64,000 bases of DNA from Clostridium sp. (GTDB lineage Bacteria > Bacillota > Clostridia > Lachnospirales > Lachnospiraceae), in assembly GCA_023664605.1 (NCBI GenBank), contig JAMPFF010000009.1, positions 23,905-87,904 on the forward strand, read 5' to 3'. Under the pieces are notes generated by a model that saw only the letters and a list, made by a program, of their open reading frames with translations, was not told the origin of the DNA and did no database searches. Below, piece by piece: positions 17,078 to 26,531 of this stretch (position 1 is its first letter; each line of letters opens with the position of its first letter). Made by a program: the position numbers and the translations under genes.

Positions 17078-19958
17078 GGAAGTTTGGGAGCATTTAAAAG
17101 AAAATATATTCAATATGGTTACTTCCAGGCTGCTTGTTCTTCTTGTCGTGATACTCGGTCTTGGAGGGTATCTGATTTATACCATATTTCAGTTGCAGAT
17201 TGTAAACGGTGAGGAATATGCCAATAACTTTCAGTTAAAGATTACCAAGGAACGTACCATCCAATCGACGAGAGGCAATATATACGCCAGAAACGGCGAA
17301 CTGCTCGCCTATAACGAATTGGCTTATTCCGTGACGATTGAGGACGTTTATGAGTCCGGCAGCAAGAAAAACGCCAATTTAAACAACACCATATACCGCT
17401 TGATTCAGTTGATTGAAAGAAACGGCGATTCCATTATCAATGATTTTAATATTGTACTGGATAACAATAATAACTATCAGTTTAATTTGGAGGGAACGCA
17501 GCTATTGCGTTTCCTGGCGGATGTATATGGACATGCCTATATAGACGACCCGGATTTCCAGGAAAAGGAAAAGAGCGCGACGCCGGATGAGGTCATCACG
17601 TATTTATGCGGCACATCCCGCTATGGCATCGGGAATTATGCCGACGAGGACGATAAGGATAGTTTTGAGCCGGGGCTTGGCTATACAAAAGAGGAAGTTT
17701 TAAAAATTCTGACTATCCGCTATGCCATGAGCGCAAACAGCTATCAGAAATACATCGCGACGACGGTAGCCAATAACGTTTCGGAAGAAACGGTGGCAGT
17801 CGTTATGGAAAATGCTGATGTGTTAGACGGTGTGTCGATTGCGGAGGGAACTATCCGCAAATATAACGACAGCGTCTATTTTGCACAGATTTTAGGCTAT
17901 ACGGGAAAAGTCTCCAACGACGAATTAAAAGCGCTGCAGGAAGAAAATCCAAGTTATGATTTGAACGATACGGTCGGAAAATCCGGTATTGAAGCGTCGA
18001 TGGAAACCATATTACAGGGAACGAAAGGTTCCGAAACCGTCTATGTTGATAATGTCGGGAAAGTCATTGAAACAAAGGACAGAGTGGAACCGGTGGCGGG
18101 AGACGATATATGGCTTACGATAGACCCTGATTTACAGATTGCGTGCTATCATATTCTGGAAGAGAAAATCGCCAGTATTTTACTGGCAAAGATACAAAAT
18201 GTCAAAGAATATACGCCGCCCGACCCTCCGAGCAGCACCAGTATCATTATTCCCATTTATGATGTGTATTTTGCCTGCTTTGACAATAATGTGTTAGATA
18301 CCAGCCATTTTTCCTCCAGGTTTGCCGGAGAGACGGAGAGCGCTGTCTGGGAAGCTTATTTGGATAAAAAGGCCAGAGTCTATGAGCAGTTGAAAACGGA
18401 ACTGACGGATACCTGTACGCCCTATGATATGCTTTCCAAAGAGTATCAGGTGTATGAGAGTTTTATCGTCTCGATGCTTTACGATAACAATGTGATTGTG
18501 CAAAGCGAGGTGGACAAAGAGGACGCCACCTATATTGCGTGGACAAAAGAGGAAGTTATCAGCCTGAATGAATATTTAAATTATGTAATAGCGAAAAACT
18601 GGGTGGATGTGTCCAAACTGGATATTGTTTCACAGTATTCGGATTCACAGGAAATATATGCCAAAGTAATCAGTTATATCTTTGAAAAACTGGACAGTGA
18701 TGCGGACTTTGAGAAAAGAATATACCGCTATATGATTAACAATGACGAATTGACCGGCAGACAGATTTGTTCTCTTTTACTGGAACAGAATATCGTGAGC
18801 GTAGAGCCGGATGAGTTGGCAAAGTTTGAGAGAGGCGCGATATCGCCCTATAACTTTATGCTGGACAGAATCAGGCATCTGGACATTACGCCGGCGCAGC
18901 TTGCCTTGGAGCCTTATTCTGGTTCCATCGTCATTACGGATGTCAATACGGGGGATGTGCTTGCCCTTGTGTCCTATCCAAGCTATGATATTAATAAGAT
19001 GGCAAACGGCGTGGATGCGGATTATTTTGCAAAATTGCGAAGCGATTTGTCGCGTCCGATGTTAAATTATGCGACGCAGCAAAGAACCGCGCCGGGTTCC
19101 ACGTTTAAGATGGTCTCCGCTACGGCGGGACTGATGGAGAATGTGATTGGCACGAAGGATACCATAACCTGTACCGGCACTTATGATAAGATTACACAGC
19201 CGCCAAGATGCTGGATTGCGGCGGGCGGCGGCGCACACGGTTCTTTAAATGTGATTGGAGGCATCCAGCATTCCTGTAACTGGTTCTTTTATGAAGTGGG
19301 TTACAGGCTTGGCATTGTCGGAAATTCCTATAACAGCGACGTAGGCTTGAAGATGCTTGGCAAATATGCCGATATGTACGGATTATCGGAAACTTCCGGT
19401 GTGGAGATAGAAGAGTATGAGCCGGAAATATCCGATTTGGACTCCGTCCGTTCCGCAATCGGACAGGGAACGAATAACTTTACGACGACCGGTCTTGCGC
19501 GATACGTTACAACTGTCGCCAATAGCGGAACATGTTATAATTTAACATTAATAGATAAAATTACGGACCATAGCGGCGATATGGTAGAAGAAAACCATGC
19601 CGAGATCCGCAATCAGATTGATATGGATGACGCCTACTGGGATGCGATTCATCTTGGTATGCGCAGAGTGGTGGAGGGAAAAAGCTATTATTCGGATTTG
19701 GGCGTACATGTTGCCGGTAAGACAGGTACGGCGCAGGAAAGCAATTCCCACCCGAACCATGCGCTGTTTGTCAGCTATGCGCCTTATGAAAACCCGGAAA
19801 TCAGCGTGGTTGTCCGTGTAGCCAACGGCTATAATTCCGATTATGCGGCACAGATAGGAAGAGAGGTCTATAAGTACTATTACGGGCTGGCGGATGAGAG
19901 CGAAATCATTACGGGCAGCGCAGGCACGTTAGAGGGTGGCACATTCGTTGGCGATTAA
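17070..19958 (+). CDS. mrdA: Class B penicillin-binding protein 2 (peptidoglycan DD-transpeptidase, elongation)
   Basis: This transpeptidase cross-links peptidoglycan during elongation with the SEDS polymerase RodA. A TTG start at 17070 is preferred because AAGGAG (17053-17058) lies 11 bases upstream; an upstream TTG at 17037 has none. The 962-residue protein has one N-terminal membrane helix (about 20-42), a dimerisation domain, and the transpeptidase motifs S677-x-x-K680 (STFK), S735-C-N737 and K884-T-G886. It is longer than the common 600-700 residues because of an acidic insert of roughly residues 385-600 between the dimerisation and catalytic domains. rodA lies four genes downstream. Confidence 0.94.
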   Translation: MFEEVWEHLKENIFNMVTSRLLVLLVVILGLGGYLIYTIFQLQIVNGEEYANNFQLKITKERTIQSTRGNIYARNGELLAYNELAYSVTIEDVYESGSKKNANLNNTIYRLIQLIERNGDSIINDFNIVLDNNNNYQFNLEGTQLLRFLADVYGHAYIDDPDFQEKEKSATPDEVITYLCGTSRYGIGNYADEDDKDSFEPGLGYTKEEVLKILTIRYAMSANSYQKYIATTVANNVSEETVAVVMENADVLDGVSIAEGTIRKYNDSVYFAQILGYTGKVSNDELKALQEENPSYDLNDTVGKSGIEASMETILQGTKGSETVYVDNVGKVIETKDRVEPVAGDDIWLTIDPDLQIACYHILEEKIASILLAKIQNVKEYTPPDPPSSTSIIIPIYDVYFACFDNNVLDTSHFSSRFAGETESAVWEAYLDKKARVYEQLKTELTDTCTPYDMLSKEYQVYESFIVSMLYDNNVIVQSEVDKEDATYIAWTKEEVISLNEYLNYVIAKNWVDVSKLDIVSQYSDSQEIYAKVISYIFEKLDSDADFEKRIYRYMINNDELTGRQICSLLLEQNIVSVEPDELAKFERGAISPYNFMLDRIRHLDITPAQLALEPYSGSIVITDVNTGDVLALVSYPSYDINKMANGVDADYFAKLRSDLSRPMLNYATQQRTAPGSTFKMVSATAGLMENVIGTKDTITCTGTYDKITQPPRCWIAAGGGAHGSLNVIGGIQHSCNWFFYEVGYRLGIVGNSYNSDVGLKMLGKYADMYGLSETSGVEIEEYEPEISDLDSVRSAIGQGTNNFTTTGLARYVTTVANSGTCYNLTLIDKITDHSGDMVEENHAEIRNQIDMDDAYWDAIHLGMRRVVEGKSYYSDLGVHVAGKTGTAQESNSHPNHALFVSYAPYENPEISVVVRVANGYNSDYAAQIGREVYKYYYGLADESEIITGSAGTLEGGTFVGD

Positions 19959-19979
19959 TCAAAAGAATGGAGAGATACT

Positions 19980-20660
19980 ATGAAAAATCCGGTTATTATC
20001 AAAAGTTTTCCGAACGGACTCTCGCTCTATCTGGACGAGACAATGGCATTTGACAGGCTGCTCGATGAGGTGGCGTTAAAATTTAAAGAGTCCGCACGTT
20101 TTTTTCAGGATGCCAGCATGGCAATCTCTTTTGAGGGAAGAAAACTGACGCCGGAAGAGGAACGCATGGTATTGGACGTAATATCGGGAAATTCGTCTTT
20201 GAACATTGTCTGCGTGATTGATAAGGATGAAGAAGCGAACCAGAATTATGTCCGCGCCCTGCAGCAGCTTACGTTTCACCAGCAGGAGATGGAGAATGCG
20301 GGACAGTTTTATAAGGGTACGTTAAAGGACGGACAGATTCTGGAAACGGAAAACAGCATTATTATTCTGGGCGACGTATATCCCGGCGCCTGCATTATTT
20401 CCAGAAAGGATATCGTAGTTTTAGGGGGATTGTATGGACAGGCCTATGCGGGAGGCGGAGGCCTTGACGGACACTTTATTGTTGCGCTTGAAATGTCACC
20501 GGAAAAGTTAAAAATAGGTGAATTCAAATATAAAACTTCAGAAAAACAGAGCAAGTGGTCGATAAAACCTAAGATTCAGCCCAAAATTGCTTATGTAAAA
20601 GACGGTCGGGTTATTATGGAAGCCATTACCAAAGAATTACTGAACGCCTTGCCGGTATAG
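19980..20660 (+). CDS. minC: Septum site-determining protein MinC
   Basis: MinC blocks FtsZ polymerisation away from midcell. The 226-residue protein has an N-terminal FtsZ-inhibiting domain (about 1-95) and a C-terminal beta-helix with glycine-rich turns (GDVYPGACI, GGLYGQAYAGGGG) that binds MinD. It opens a minCDE set placed between PBP2 and rodA. GAATGGAGAG precedes the start. Confidence 0.94.
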   Translation: MKNPVIIKSFPNGLSLYLDETMAFDRLLDEVALKFKESARFFQDASMAISFEGRKLTPEEERMVLDVISGNSSLNIVCVIDKDEEANQNYVRALQQLTFHQQEMENAGQFYKGTLKDGQILETENSIIILGDVYPGACIISRKDIVVLGGLYGQAYAGGGGLDGHFIVALEMSPEKLKIGEFKYKTSEKQSKWSIKPKIQPKIAYVKDGRVIMEAITKELLNALPV

Positions 20661-20705
20661 TGAGGATTCAGGGGACGATAACGATTCATCTGGGAGGTTT
20701 TAAAC

Positions 20706-21497
20706 ATGAGTGAAGTAATTGTCGTCACATCAGGGAAAGGCGGGGTAGGAAAGACCACTACTTCAGCAAATGTCGGCACAGGTCTTGCCGCTATGGGCAA
20801 AAAGGTTCTTTTGATTGATACGGATATCGGATTGCGCAATCTGGATGTTGTGATGGGATTGGAAAGCCGTATTGTATACAATCTTGTGGATGTGGTGGAG
20901 GGAAACTGCCGCATCAAGCAGGCGCTTGTCAGGGACAAACGGTATCCGACGCTGTTTCTTTTACCGTCAGCGCAGACAAGGGATAAGAGCGCGGTCAATC
21001 CGGCGCAGATGGTCAAAATGATAGGCCATTTAAAAGACCAGTTCGATTATATTATTCTGGATTGCCCGGCGGGCATTGAACAGGGATTCCAGAACGCTAT
21101 TGCGGGAGCGGACAGGGCGCTTGTCGTAACAACGCCGGAAGTATCAGCAATCCGGGATGCAGACCGTATTATCGGCCTGTTAGAGGCCAATGAAATACAA
21201 AAGATAGATTTGATTATCAACAGAATCCGTTATGATATGATTCGCAGAGGCGATATGATGTCCTCTGATGATGTTGTGGATATTTTATCCCTTCCCCTTA
21301 TCGGGCTTGTTCCGGATGATGAAAATGTCGTGATTGCAACGAATCAGGGAGAACCCCTGGTCGGCAGCAACACATTGGCCGGACAGGCATATCAGAATAT
21401 CTGTTACAGGGTAAACGGTAAAGAGGTTCCTTTTCTGGATTTTGAAAAAGGCATTTCTTTCTGGACTAAAATTTCCGGTATTTTTCATCGGAGTTAG
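20706..21497 (+). CDS. minD: Septum site-determining ATPase MinD
   Basis: MinD is a membrane-cycling ParA-type ATPase that recruits MinC. The deviant Walker A motif GKGGVGKT is at 10-17, with DTDIGLRNLD near 40-49 and the Walker B region YIILDCPAGIE near 116-126. The last 15 residues (about SFWTKISGIFHRS) form a likely amphipathic membrane-targeting helix. Length (263) is normal. GGGAGG stands upstream of the ATG, and minE follows after 12 bases. Confidence 0.96.
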   Translation: MSEVIVVTSGKGGVGKTTTSANVGTGLAAMGKKVLLIDTDIGLRNLDVVMGLESRIVYNLVDVVEGNCRIKQALVRDKRYPTLFLLPSAQTRDKSAVNPAQMVKMIGHLKDQFDYIILDCPAGIEQGFQNAIAGADRALVVTTPEVSAIRDADRIIGLLEANEIQKIDLIINRIRYDMIRRGDMMSSDDVVDILSLPLIGLVPDDENVVIATNQGEPLVGSNTLAGQAYQNICYRVNGKEVPFLDFEKGISFWTKISGIFHRS

Positions 21498-21509
21498 GGG
21501 GGAAACGGA

Positions 21510-21782
21510 TTGTTTAAGGGTATCATAAAAAGAAAAAGCTCCAGAGAAATAGCAAAGGACAGGCTGAAAATACTGCTGATTTCCGACAGGGTGAACTGTT
21601 CGCCGGAAATGATGGAAATGATAAAAAATGACATTGCCAAGGTCATATCAAAATACATGAAAATTGATACGCAGAGTATGGAGATTCAGATTACCAAGAC
21701 AAGCGGCAAGGGAAGGACGCTTAAAAATCCCACTCTATATGCCAATATTCCGATTTTGGATTTACATAGTCTGAAAAATTAG
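21510..21782 (+). CDS. minE: Cell division topological specificity factor MinE
   Basis: MinE stimulates MinD ATPase and restricts MinCD to the poles. The start is TTG at 21510 with AGGGGGG ten bases upstream. The 90-residue protein has the AKDRLKILLISDR contact-helix region (residues about 13-25) and a C-terminal dimerisation beta region with LKNPTLYANIP. The presence of MinE indicates an oscillating Min system rather than the DivIVA/MinJ type. Confidence 0.94.
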   Translation: MFKGIIKRKSSREIAKDRLKILLISDRVNCSPEMMEMIKNDIAKVISKYMKIDTQSMEIQITKTSGKGRTLKNPTLYANIPILDLHSLKN

Positions 21783-21800
21783 TAGAAAGGAGAATGACGA

Positions 21801-22910
21801 ATGATTAGGCACTATCATATCAGGGATTATGATTTTAAGTTGATTCTTCTGGTTGTAGCGCTTACCGTCATGGGCATTCTGGCAATCGGCAGCGCCAAGG
21901 AATCTTTGCAGTCAAGACAGATTGCAGGGCTGGTATTCGGACTGTTTTTGATGATTGTTATCTCCCTTTTTGATTATTCGGTCATTCTTAGATTTTACTG
22001 GATTATGTATGCAGTCAATATGGTTCTGCTTATTTTGGTACAGCAGGCAGGCATGGGCGTGGATGTCAACGGCGCGCAAAGGTGGCTCAATATCTTCGGT
22101 ATCCAGTTTCAGCCGTCGGAGACCGCCAAGATTTTTTTGATTTTATTTTTTGCACAGATCATTATGAGGCATCAGGAGGAAATGGATTCCTTTAAATTTA
22201 TTGCCTTATGCATGATACTGCTTGCTTTTCCGCTGTATACCATTTATAAACAGCCGGACTTATCCACAAGCATTATGGTGGTTGTTGTTTTCTGTGTCAT
22301 GATGTTTGTGGGAGGGCTTCACTGGAAATATGTCGTTACGGCGCTTGCCATTGCGATTCCGACGTTTATTATCCTGTTAAGCATTATTTTACAGCCGGAT
22401 CAGGATTTGATTCCGACTTATCAGCAAAACAGAATCCTCGCCTGGCGGTATCCGGAACAATATGCCAATGCGGAGGCGTACCAGCAGTTAAATTCCGAAA
22501 TGGCTATCGGTTCCGGTCAGCTTTATGGAAAGGGCTATAACACAAACGAAATCAGCTCCGTAAAAAACGGAAATTTTATTTCCGAACCGGAAACGGACTT
22601 TATTTACGCGGTTATCGGGGAAGAATTTGGATTTGTTGGCGGCTGTAGTGTAATTGTAATATTGATTTTCATCTCATTTGAATGTATTATGATAGCTAGG
22701 AGGGCAAAAGATTTGGCGGGAACGATTATCGCCGCGGGGGTAGGCGCGCTGATCGGGTTCCAGGGAATCCTGAATATAGCGGTCGCCACAGGCGCCAGTC
22801 CGAATACGGGAATTCCGCTGCCTTTTGTCAGCTATGGCCTTACATCTTTGGTGAGTTCTTATATCGGAATCGGGTTTGTTTTAAACGTAAGGCTGCAATG
22901 CAAGAAATGA
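21801..22910 (+). CDS. rodA: SEDS-family peptidoglycan glycosyltransferase RodA
   Basis: SEDS proteins polymerise lipid II into glycan strands with a partner class B PBP. The 369-residue protein is polytopic (about ten helices) with family motifs [16 protein letters not shown] and [16 protein letters not shown] near the C-terminus. RodA is preferred over FtsW or SpoVE because of its position with mreBCD and PBP2, but sequence alone does not separate them fully. AGAAAGGAG precedes the ATG. Confidence 0.9.
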   Translation: MIRHYHIRDYDFKLILLVVALTVMGILAIGSAKESLQSRQIAGLVFGLFLMIVISLFDYSVILRFYWIMYAVNMVLLILVQQAGMGVDVNGAQRWLNIFGIQFQPSETAKIFLILFFAQIIMRHQEEMDSFKFIALCMILLAFPLYTIYKQPDLSTSIMVVVVFCVMMFVGGLHWKYVVTALAIAIPTFIILLSIILQPDQDLIPTYQQNRILAWRYPEQYANAEAYQQLNSEMAIGSGQLYGKGYNTNEISSVKNGNFISEPETDFIYAVIGEEFGFVGGCSVIVILIFISFECIMIARRAKDLAGTIIAAGVGALIGFQGILNIAVATGASPNTGIPLPFVSYGLTSLVSSYIGIGFVLNVRLQCKK

Positions 22911-22945
22911 GACGGAAAATGATACTACTTAGTGGGGGCATTGGC

Positions 22946-23341
22946 ATGAATATTGCACTGATTGCACATGATGCAAAGAAAAAATTGATGCAGAATTTTT
23001 GTATCGCTTATCGGGGTATTTTGAGCAAAAACGAATTGTATGCGACGGGAACAACGGGCAGGCTGATTGAGGAAGTGACGAATTTAACGATTCATAAGCA
23101 TCTTGCCGGGCATTTGGGCGGAGAACAGCAGATTGGAGCGCAGATTGAACACAATCAGATTGATTTGTGTATTTTCCTAAGAGACCCGTTAAATCCAAAG
23201 TCGCACGAGCCGGACGTCAATAACGTGATGCGTCTTTGCGACGTACACAATATTCCATTAGCGACGAATCTGGCAAGCGCGGAACTGTTGATCAAATCGC
23301 TGGACAGAGGAGACTTAGAGTGGCGTGAAATGTACAAATAG
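22946..23341 (+). CDS. mgsA: Methylglyoxal synthase
   Basis: MgsA converts dihydroxyacetone phosphate to methylglyoxal and phosphate, a glycolytic bypass. The start at 22946 (MNIALIAHD) is preceded by GGGGG and gives the usual length, 131 residues; an earlier in-frame ATG lies inside rodA. Family motifs are [21 protein letters not shown] (usually GGDQQIGA) and [15 protein letters not shown]. It follows rodA closely and overlaps the next gene by 17 bases, so it is part of the morphogenesis transcript. Confidence 0.95.
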   Translation: MNIALIAHDAKKKLMQNFCIAYRGILSKNELYATGTTGRLIEEVTNLTIHKHLAGHLGGEQQIGAQIEHNQIDLCIFLRDPLNPKSHEPDVNNVMRLCDVHNIPLATNLASAELLIKSLDRGDLEWREMYK

Positions 23342-24329
23342 AAAAAAGAGTGACAGCAGGAAACATGATTTTCATAAGGCGGGCGCGCTTTTTGTGGCGG
23401 TGTCCTTACTTTTGACGGGCTGCGGCGCGGTCGGCTATGATATGCCGTACGACAGCAGCTATCCGGTCAGCAGCTTTAGTATGGTACAAAGTAATGATTT
23501 TCAGACGGCGACACCGTTTGCCGCCGATTTATGCGTTGTGGACGCGGATGTTTCCAATCCGGATGTTTCCTTGACGGATATAGGTTCCGCGGCCTTGTTT
23601 GATCTGGACGGCCTGGATACGCTCTATGCCGTCAATGCAAATGAACAGGTGCATCCGGCGAGTTTAACCAAGATTATGACGGCGTTGGTCGCTTTAAAGC
23701 ACGGTTCTCCCGACCAGACGCTGACAGCCTCGGAAAATGTGAGAATAACGGAATCCGGGGCGCAGCTATGCGGCATAAAACCGGGGGATTCCATGACGCT
23801 CGACCAGGCTTTGCATATTCTGCTGCTCTATTCCGCTAATGACGTTGCGGTTATGATTGCGGAGGGCGTCGGCGGAACCGTGGAAAATTTTGTGGAAATG
23901 ATGAATGAAGAGGCGAAAGCTCTTGGCGCGACAAACTGTCATTTTACCAATCCGAACGGATTAACGCAGGAAGGGCATTATGCGACGGCCTATGATTTGT
24001 ATTTGATTTTTGAAGAGGCGCTGCAATATGATTTATTCAACGAGATTATTCAGATGACCGCTTATAATACGAATTATACGGGCAGTGACGGCGGTCAGTA
24101 TGCGCTGGAAATTAAAACGACGAATCAGTATATAAGCGGCAATTATACGATGCCGGAGGGCATTACGGTTATCGGCGGCAAAACCGGCACCACAAGGGCG
24201 GCGGGACACTGCCTGATACTGCTTGCCAGAAACAGTAACGGAAAGCCCTATATTTCCGTGATTATGAATTCCGATTCCACGGAAAATCTGTATGCCAAAA
24301 TGACGGATTTATTAAAGGCGGCGCAGTAA
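23325..24329 (+). CDS. D-alanyl-D-alanine carboxypeptidase lipoprotein (low-molecular-weight PBP)
   Basis: This class C-type PBP trims the terminal D-Ala from pentapeptide stems. The start is GTG at 23325, with AGAGGAG upstream inside mgsA. An N-terminal signal ends in a lipobox (LLTG-C33), so the protein is probably a lipoprotein on the outer face of the membrane. Catalytic motifs are S113-x-x-K116 (SLTK), S170-A-N172 and K286-T-G288. The 334-residue length fits a DacA-like enzyme lacking a long C-terminal extension. It closes the shape and division run. Confidence 0.92.
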   Translation: MKCTNRKKSDSRKHDFHKAGALFVAVSLLLTGCGAVGYDMPYDSSYPVSSFSMVQSNDFQTATPFAADLCVVDADVSNPDVSLTDIGSAALFDLDGLDTLYAVNANEQVHPASLTKIMTALVALKHGSPDQTLTASENVRITESGAQLCGIKPGDSMTLDQALHILLLYSANDVAVMIAEGVGGTVENFVEMMNEEAKALGATNCHFTNPNGLTQEGHYATAYDLYLIFEEALQYDLFNEIIQMTAYNTNYTGSDGGQYALEIKTTNQYISGNYTMPEGITVIGGKTGTTRAAGHCLILLARNSNGKPYISVIMNSDSTENLYAKMTDLLKAAQ

Positions 24330-24375
24330 ACGGCGTGCCGTTATGACAATTTATAGAATAAAATGATATTTGTAG

Positions 24376-24404
24376 TTGTCTTTTTGGGCATTTTCACTTA
24401 TAAT
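24376..24404 (+). promoter_or_regulatory. Sigma-A promoter
   Basis: TTGTCT at 24376-24381, a 17-bp spacer and TATAAT at 24399-24404 lie 50 bases before the start of the P-loop protein, which therefore has its own promoter. Confidence 0.85.
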
Positions 24405-24454
24405 ATAGGTTAGTAAGAATCATATCGTATTATTTTACTTTAGGAGGGTTTATC

Positions 24455-24874
24455 ATGGTTCAATTAATCGTAGGCAGGAAAGGCAAAGGCAAGACAAAAC
24501 AGCTCTTGGATAAAGTAAATGCGGAAGTAAAAGATATTGCAGGAAATGTTGTTTATCTTGATAAGAGTACAAAGCATATGTTTGAACTGAACAACAAAAT
24601 CAGGCTGATTAACGTTTCCGATTACATGGTTACAAACAGCGACGGATTTCTTGGTTTTATCTGTGGGATTATTTCTCAGGATCATGATTTACAGCAGATG
24701 TACTTTGACAGTTTTTTGGATATCGCATGTTTGACGGAAGACGGCATTGACGCTGTTATTGACAAACTGGATGCTGTCAGTGGAAAGTTTGGCGTCGATT
24801 TTGTTTTGAGCGTTTCTTTGGATGAACATGAACTGTCCGAAAAGGCAAAATCAAAAGTGATTATATCGTTATAA
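24455..24874 (+). CDS. Small P-loop protein of unknown function
   Basis: The 139-residue protein opens with a beta strand and a Walker A motif, GRKGKGKT at residues 7-14, followed by a predicted helix (KQLLDKVNAEV). No clear Walker B carboxylate motif or membrane segment is seen; the segment VVYLDKS may be the second strand. It is too short for a full AAA or RecA ATPase. AGGAGG precedes the ATG, a strong promoter lies upstream and a terminator downstream, so it is monocistronic. Nucleotide binding is inferred from the motif only; the function is not recognised. Confidence 0.8.
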   Translation: MVQLIVGRKGKGKTKQLLDKVNAEVKDIAGNVVYLDKSTKHMFELNNKIRLINVSDYMVTNSDGFLGFICGIISQDHDLQQMYFDSFLDIACLTEDGIDAVIDKLDAVSGKFGVDFVLSVSLDEHELSEKAKSKVIISL

Positions 24875-24910
24875 AACAAACGTTACATAGTTATTCACAA
24901 GGAATTTCAT

Positions 24911-24936
24911 AAAAACCTCGGATACCCGGGGTTTTT
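24911..24936 (+). terminator. Intrinsic terminator
   Basis: A 10-bp stem (AAAACCTCGG / CCGGGGTTTT with one T-G pair, loop ATAC) runs into a five-T tract at 24932-24936. It ends the transcript of the P-loop gene. Confidence 0.88.
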
Positions 24937-24999
24937 CGTATGTTGCAAATTTTGCATCTTGCAAAATGTTTGCAGTATGCAAAAAAGGAGAGAGAAAGT

Positions 25000-26430
25000 T
25001 TGGCGGGTTCGGGAAATAACATAACCAAATACAGGCGTCCGATTAATATAAACATTGGAATGATTATTTTTGCCGTTATTTTTGTCTATACCGTTATCTG
25101 CGTCTTTATGTATCTGTCAACGGAGCATATCGTCGGCTATGAGGTAAAAGAGGGCGCGCTTTCTTCCGATAATATCTATAAGGGGCTGGCTCTGCGTACA
25201 GAAAAGGTCGTTACCTGCTCCAGCGCCGGATATACAAACTATTATGCAAGAGAGGGCGAGCGCATTGCGGCCAGGGATCTGGTTTATACGATTGATGAGG
25301 CCGGGCGGCTTTCCGATTATATTAAGACAAACGAGACCGGGGAAAATTCCCTTTCCGATAAAGACTTAACCGAGTTAAAAGCGGAAATAGAGTCTTTTGC
25401 CAATGGATTTGATAAAACCAACTTTTCCGATATCTATAATTTTAAGTATAGTGTACAGGGAACCGTCATAAAACTTGCCAATTATAATGTGCTGGAAAAT
25501 GTCAGCGTCCTGAACGAAGCTTCCAATACGGCGCTGATAGATTATTTTTATGCGACGCAAAGCGGTATCATCATATATTCCGTGGATGGTTATGAAGAAC
25601 TGACCTTGGAAGATATGAACATGGAATATTTTGACCAGAAAAATTATGAGAAACAGCATATGGTGAATAATGAATTGGTCGCCGCCGGAGATCCGGTATA
25701 TAAACTGGCTACGAACGAAGACTGGTCGATTGTAATTCCGGTGGATGAATCTTTGGAAAAACAGTTGGTAGATAATGATATCACGAGCCGGGTACAGGAG
25801 GGAAGAGACGTCTATATACAGGTCCGTTTTTTGAAAAACCAGTATCTGTCCTGGGGGCTGGTGGATCTTTTCACCAACGAAGCGGGAGACACCTTTTTAT
25901 CATTAACGTTTACTAATTCCATGGTAACGTTCTGCACGGACCGATTTATTGATGTGGAACTGATTTTGGAGGATGAGAGAGGATTAAAAATCCCCAATTC
26001 CGCGATTGTGGAAAAAGAGTTTTTCATTGTGCCGAAAGAATATGTGACGCAGGGAAATAACAGCGGTTCTTACGGCGTTTTACTGGAAAAGTATGACGAG
26101 GAGTCGGGAAGTATGACAACGGAATTTACGCCGACGACCATTTACGAGGAAACGGAAACAGAGTATTATTTGGACGATTCCGTTTTGACAAGCGGCAGCC
26201 AGTTAATCAAGCCGGATTCTACCGAAAGACATACGGTCAGCAGGATGGGTTCCTTAATCGGCGTTTATAATATCAACAAAGGCTATGCGGATTTTAAGCA
26301 GATTATTATTCTGGCGCAAAATGATGAATATTCGATAGTGAAGTCCAATACGACGTATGGACTCAATGTATATGATTACATTGCGCTGGACGCGGAAGCG
26401 GTGGAGGATAATGATTTCATTTATGAATAA
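25000..26430 (+). CDS. Membrane-anchored HlyD-like adaptor protein
   Basis: A TTG start at 25000 is preferred because AAGGAG (24985-24990) lies nine bases upstream; the ATG at 24940 sits right behind the terminator. The 476-residue protein has a cytoplasmic N-terminus of about 20 residues, one transmembrane helix (about 21-43), then an extracytoplasmic region with a lipoyl/barrel-sandwich-like stretch (GYTNYYAREGERIAARDLVYTI at roughly 85-106 is the first half; SIVIPVDESLEKQLV is later). This layout is that of HlyD/efflux adaptor proteins, but no ABC or RND partner gene is adjacent. It sits upstream of yggS-sepF, so a role at the envelope or divisome is possible. Confidence 0.7.
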   Translation: MAGSGNNITKYRRPININIGMIIFAVIFVYTVICVFMYLSTEHIVGYEVKEGALSSDNIYKGLALRTEKVVTCSSAGYTNYYAREGERIAARDLVYTIDEAGRLSDYIKTNETGENSLSDKDLTELKAEIESFANGFDKTNFSDIYNFKYSVQGTVIKLANYNVLENVSVLNEASNTALIDYFYATQSGIIIYSVDGYEELTLEDMNMEYFDQKNYEKQHMVNNELVAAGDPVYKLATNEDWSIVIPVDESLEKQLVDNDITSRVQEGRDVYIQVRFLKNQYLSWGLVDLFTNEAGDTFLSLTFTNSMVTFCTDRFIDVELILEDERGLKIPNSAIVEKEFFIVPKEYVTQGNNSGSYGVLLEKYDEESGSMTTEFTPTTIYEETETEYYLDDSVLTSGSQLIKPDSTERHTVSRMGSLIGVYNINKGYADFKQIIILAQNDEYSIVKSNTTYGLNVYDYIALDAEAVEDNDFIYE

Positions 26431-26505
26431 GCCGAAAGTAAAGATTTTCGGCTGCAAGTTTGTGGAAACGCACAGAGCGCGTTTTGCACAAACTCGCGGG
26501 TTGAG
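26431..26505 (+). repeat. Double-hairpin intergenic element, copy 2
   Basis: Directly after the adaptor gene stop are two stem-loops matching those at 9391-9465: hairpin 1 GCCGAAAG / TTTTCGGC (26431-26438 and 26445-26452) and hairpin 2 with arms at about 26454-26471 and 26479-26497. The trailing GGGTTGAGA also matches. Base differences from copy 1 are mostly paired changes. Confidence 0.75.
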
Positions 26506-26531
26506 AGGCAGCGGGAAAGGATTATGGCATT

